A DNA stretch of 64,000 bases, taken from positions 3,968,001 through 4,032,000 of the forward strand of contig NZ_AP024109.1 in the NCBI RefSeq assembly GCF_016591715.1. The letters run 5' to 3'. The stretch's first letter is position 1, and the number at the start of each line of letters is the position of its first letter. A program made the position numbers and the translations under genes. Origin of the DNA: Mesorhizobium sp. J8. GTDB lineage: Bacteria > Pseudomonadota > Alphaproteobacteria > Rhizobiales > Rhizobiaceae. Of this stretch, positions 63,823 to 64,000 are shown in pieces. The notes below the pieces were generated by a model. It saw only the letters and a program-made list of their open reading frames with translations, searched no databases and was not told the DNA's origin.

Positions 63823-64000
63823 ATGTCCCACCAGGAACCGTGGCCGTTCGACAAGGCGCGCGCCGCCCTGCTGGTCATCGACATGCAAAGCGACTTCGTC
63901 GACGAAGGCGCGGTGATGGAAGTGGCGATGGCCCGACATCGCATTCCGGTCATGCGGCGGGTGATCGACCTGTGCCGCGCACATGGCGTTCCGGTGATCT
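63823..64000 (+). CDS. Isochorismatase-like cysteine hydrolase (3'-truncated by the window edge)
   Basis: Only 59 residues are visible. The ATG at 63823 is 18 bases after the radC stop. The N-terminal core AALLVIDMQSDFVDEGAVM carries the catalytic aspartate of the cysteine hydrolase/isochorismatase family (ID-x-Q-x-DF), and VIDLCRAHGVPVI continues the fold. The catalytic lysine and cysteine lie beyond the window. Substrates in the family range from nicotinamide to ureidoacrylate, so the role is open. Confidence 0.82.
   Translation, partial: MSHQEPWPFDKARAALLVIDMQSDFVDEGAVMEVAMARHRIPVMRRVIDLCRAHGVPVI

Overview
The window is chromosomal DNA from a GC-rich alphaproteobacterium of the order Hyphomicrobiales (Rhizobiales), most likely Mesorhizobium or a close relative. 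This rests on the gene content and order (gcvTHP behind a tandem glycine riboswitch, a cpa/tad pilus block, the run aminotransferase-hom-glpX-recJ, a class I PHB synthase), on DUF982, DUF2336 and DUF3011 family proteins, and on several families of short palindromic intergenic repeats of the rhizobial type. It reads as ordinary core chromosome with small accessory patches. I see no prophage, integrase, transposase, CRISPR array or rRNA operon.

Layout. 0-3 kb: the end of a molybdopterin sulfite-oxidase-family protein, a GNAT acetyltransferase, a secreted DUF3011 protein and an orphan periplasmic solute-binding protein, with palindromic repeats and a gene remnant between them. 3-7.7 kb: glycine riboswitch and gcvT-gcvH-gcvP. 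7.7-17 kb, minus strand: a membrane diguanylate cyclase, then the Tad/Cpa pilus machine (cpaB, cpaC, a small lipoprotein, cpaE, cpaF, tadB, tadC, tadD) with no pilin or prepilin peptidase gene. 17-27 kb: parE with an upstream LexA-type box, a FUSC-family transporter, a frameshifted VOC gene, a DUF2336 protein, a MaoC/CitE-like pair, a frameshifted isoprenylcysteine-methyltransferase-like gene, a nitroreductase and a secreted three-repeat protein. 27-38 kb: acyltransferase, thrS, an OXA-type beta-lactamase, yidD, a small ORF divergent from an AmpR/GcvA-like LysR regulator, a NifU-like protein, folE, hisI, a patatin and recJ. 38-46 kb: glpX, hom, an alaC-like aminotransferase, a lipoprotein, phaC, an M15-type peptidase lipoprotein, tRNA-Glu and two small secreted Cys-containing proteins. 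46-56 kb: a two-component system divergent from a Spy-like periplasmic protein, then an acrA-acrB-oprM RND efflux operon. 56-64 kb: an LpxO-like hydroxylase, a DUF982 protein, an ABC importer whose ATPase gene converges on its permease/binding-protein operon, two small envelope proteins, map, radC and the start of a cysteine hydrolase.

How the genes work together. The glycine cleavage genes form one glycine-sensing operon. The pilus genes form one assembly operon that needs pilin and peptidase from elsewhere. Envelope stress and defence recur: an OmpR-type two-component system with a Spy-like target, RND efflux, beta-lactamase, lipid A hydroxylase, acyltransferase and patatin. Carbon and amino-acid metabolism are represented by glpX, hom, the aminotransferase and phaC.

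The least explained items are the secreted protein at 26091-27056 with three tandem repeats of about 80 residues, the beta-lactamase/LysR/small-ORF block around yidD, gene ends that lie inside repeat elements, and two one-base frameshifts 3.2 kb apart. I did not find a clearly new multi-gene system. Without database searches, functions are family-level assignments from motifs.
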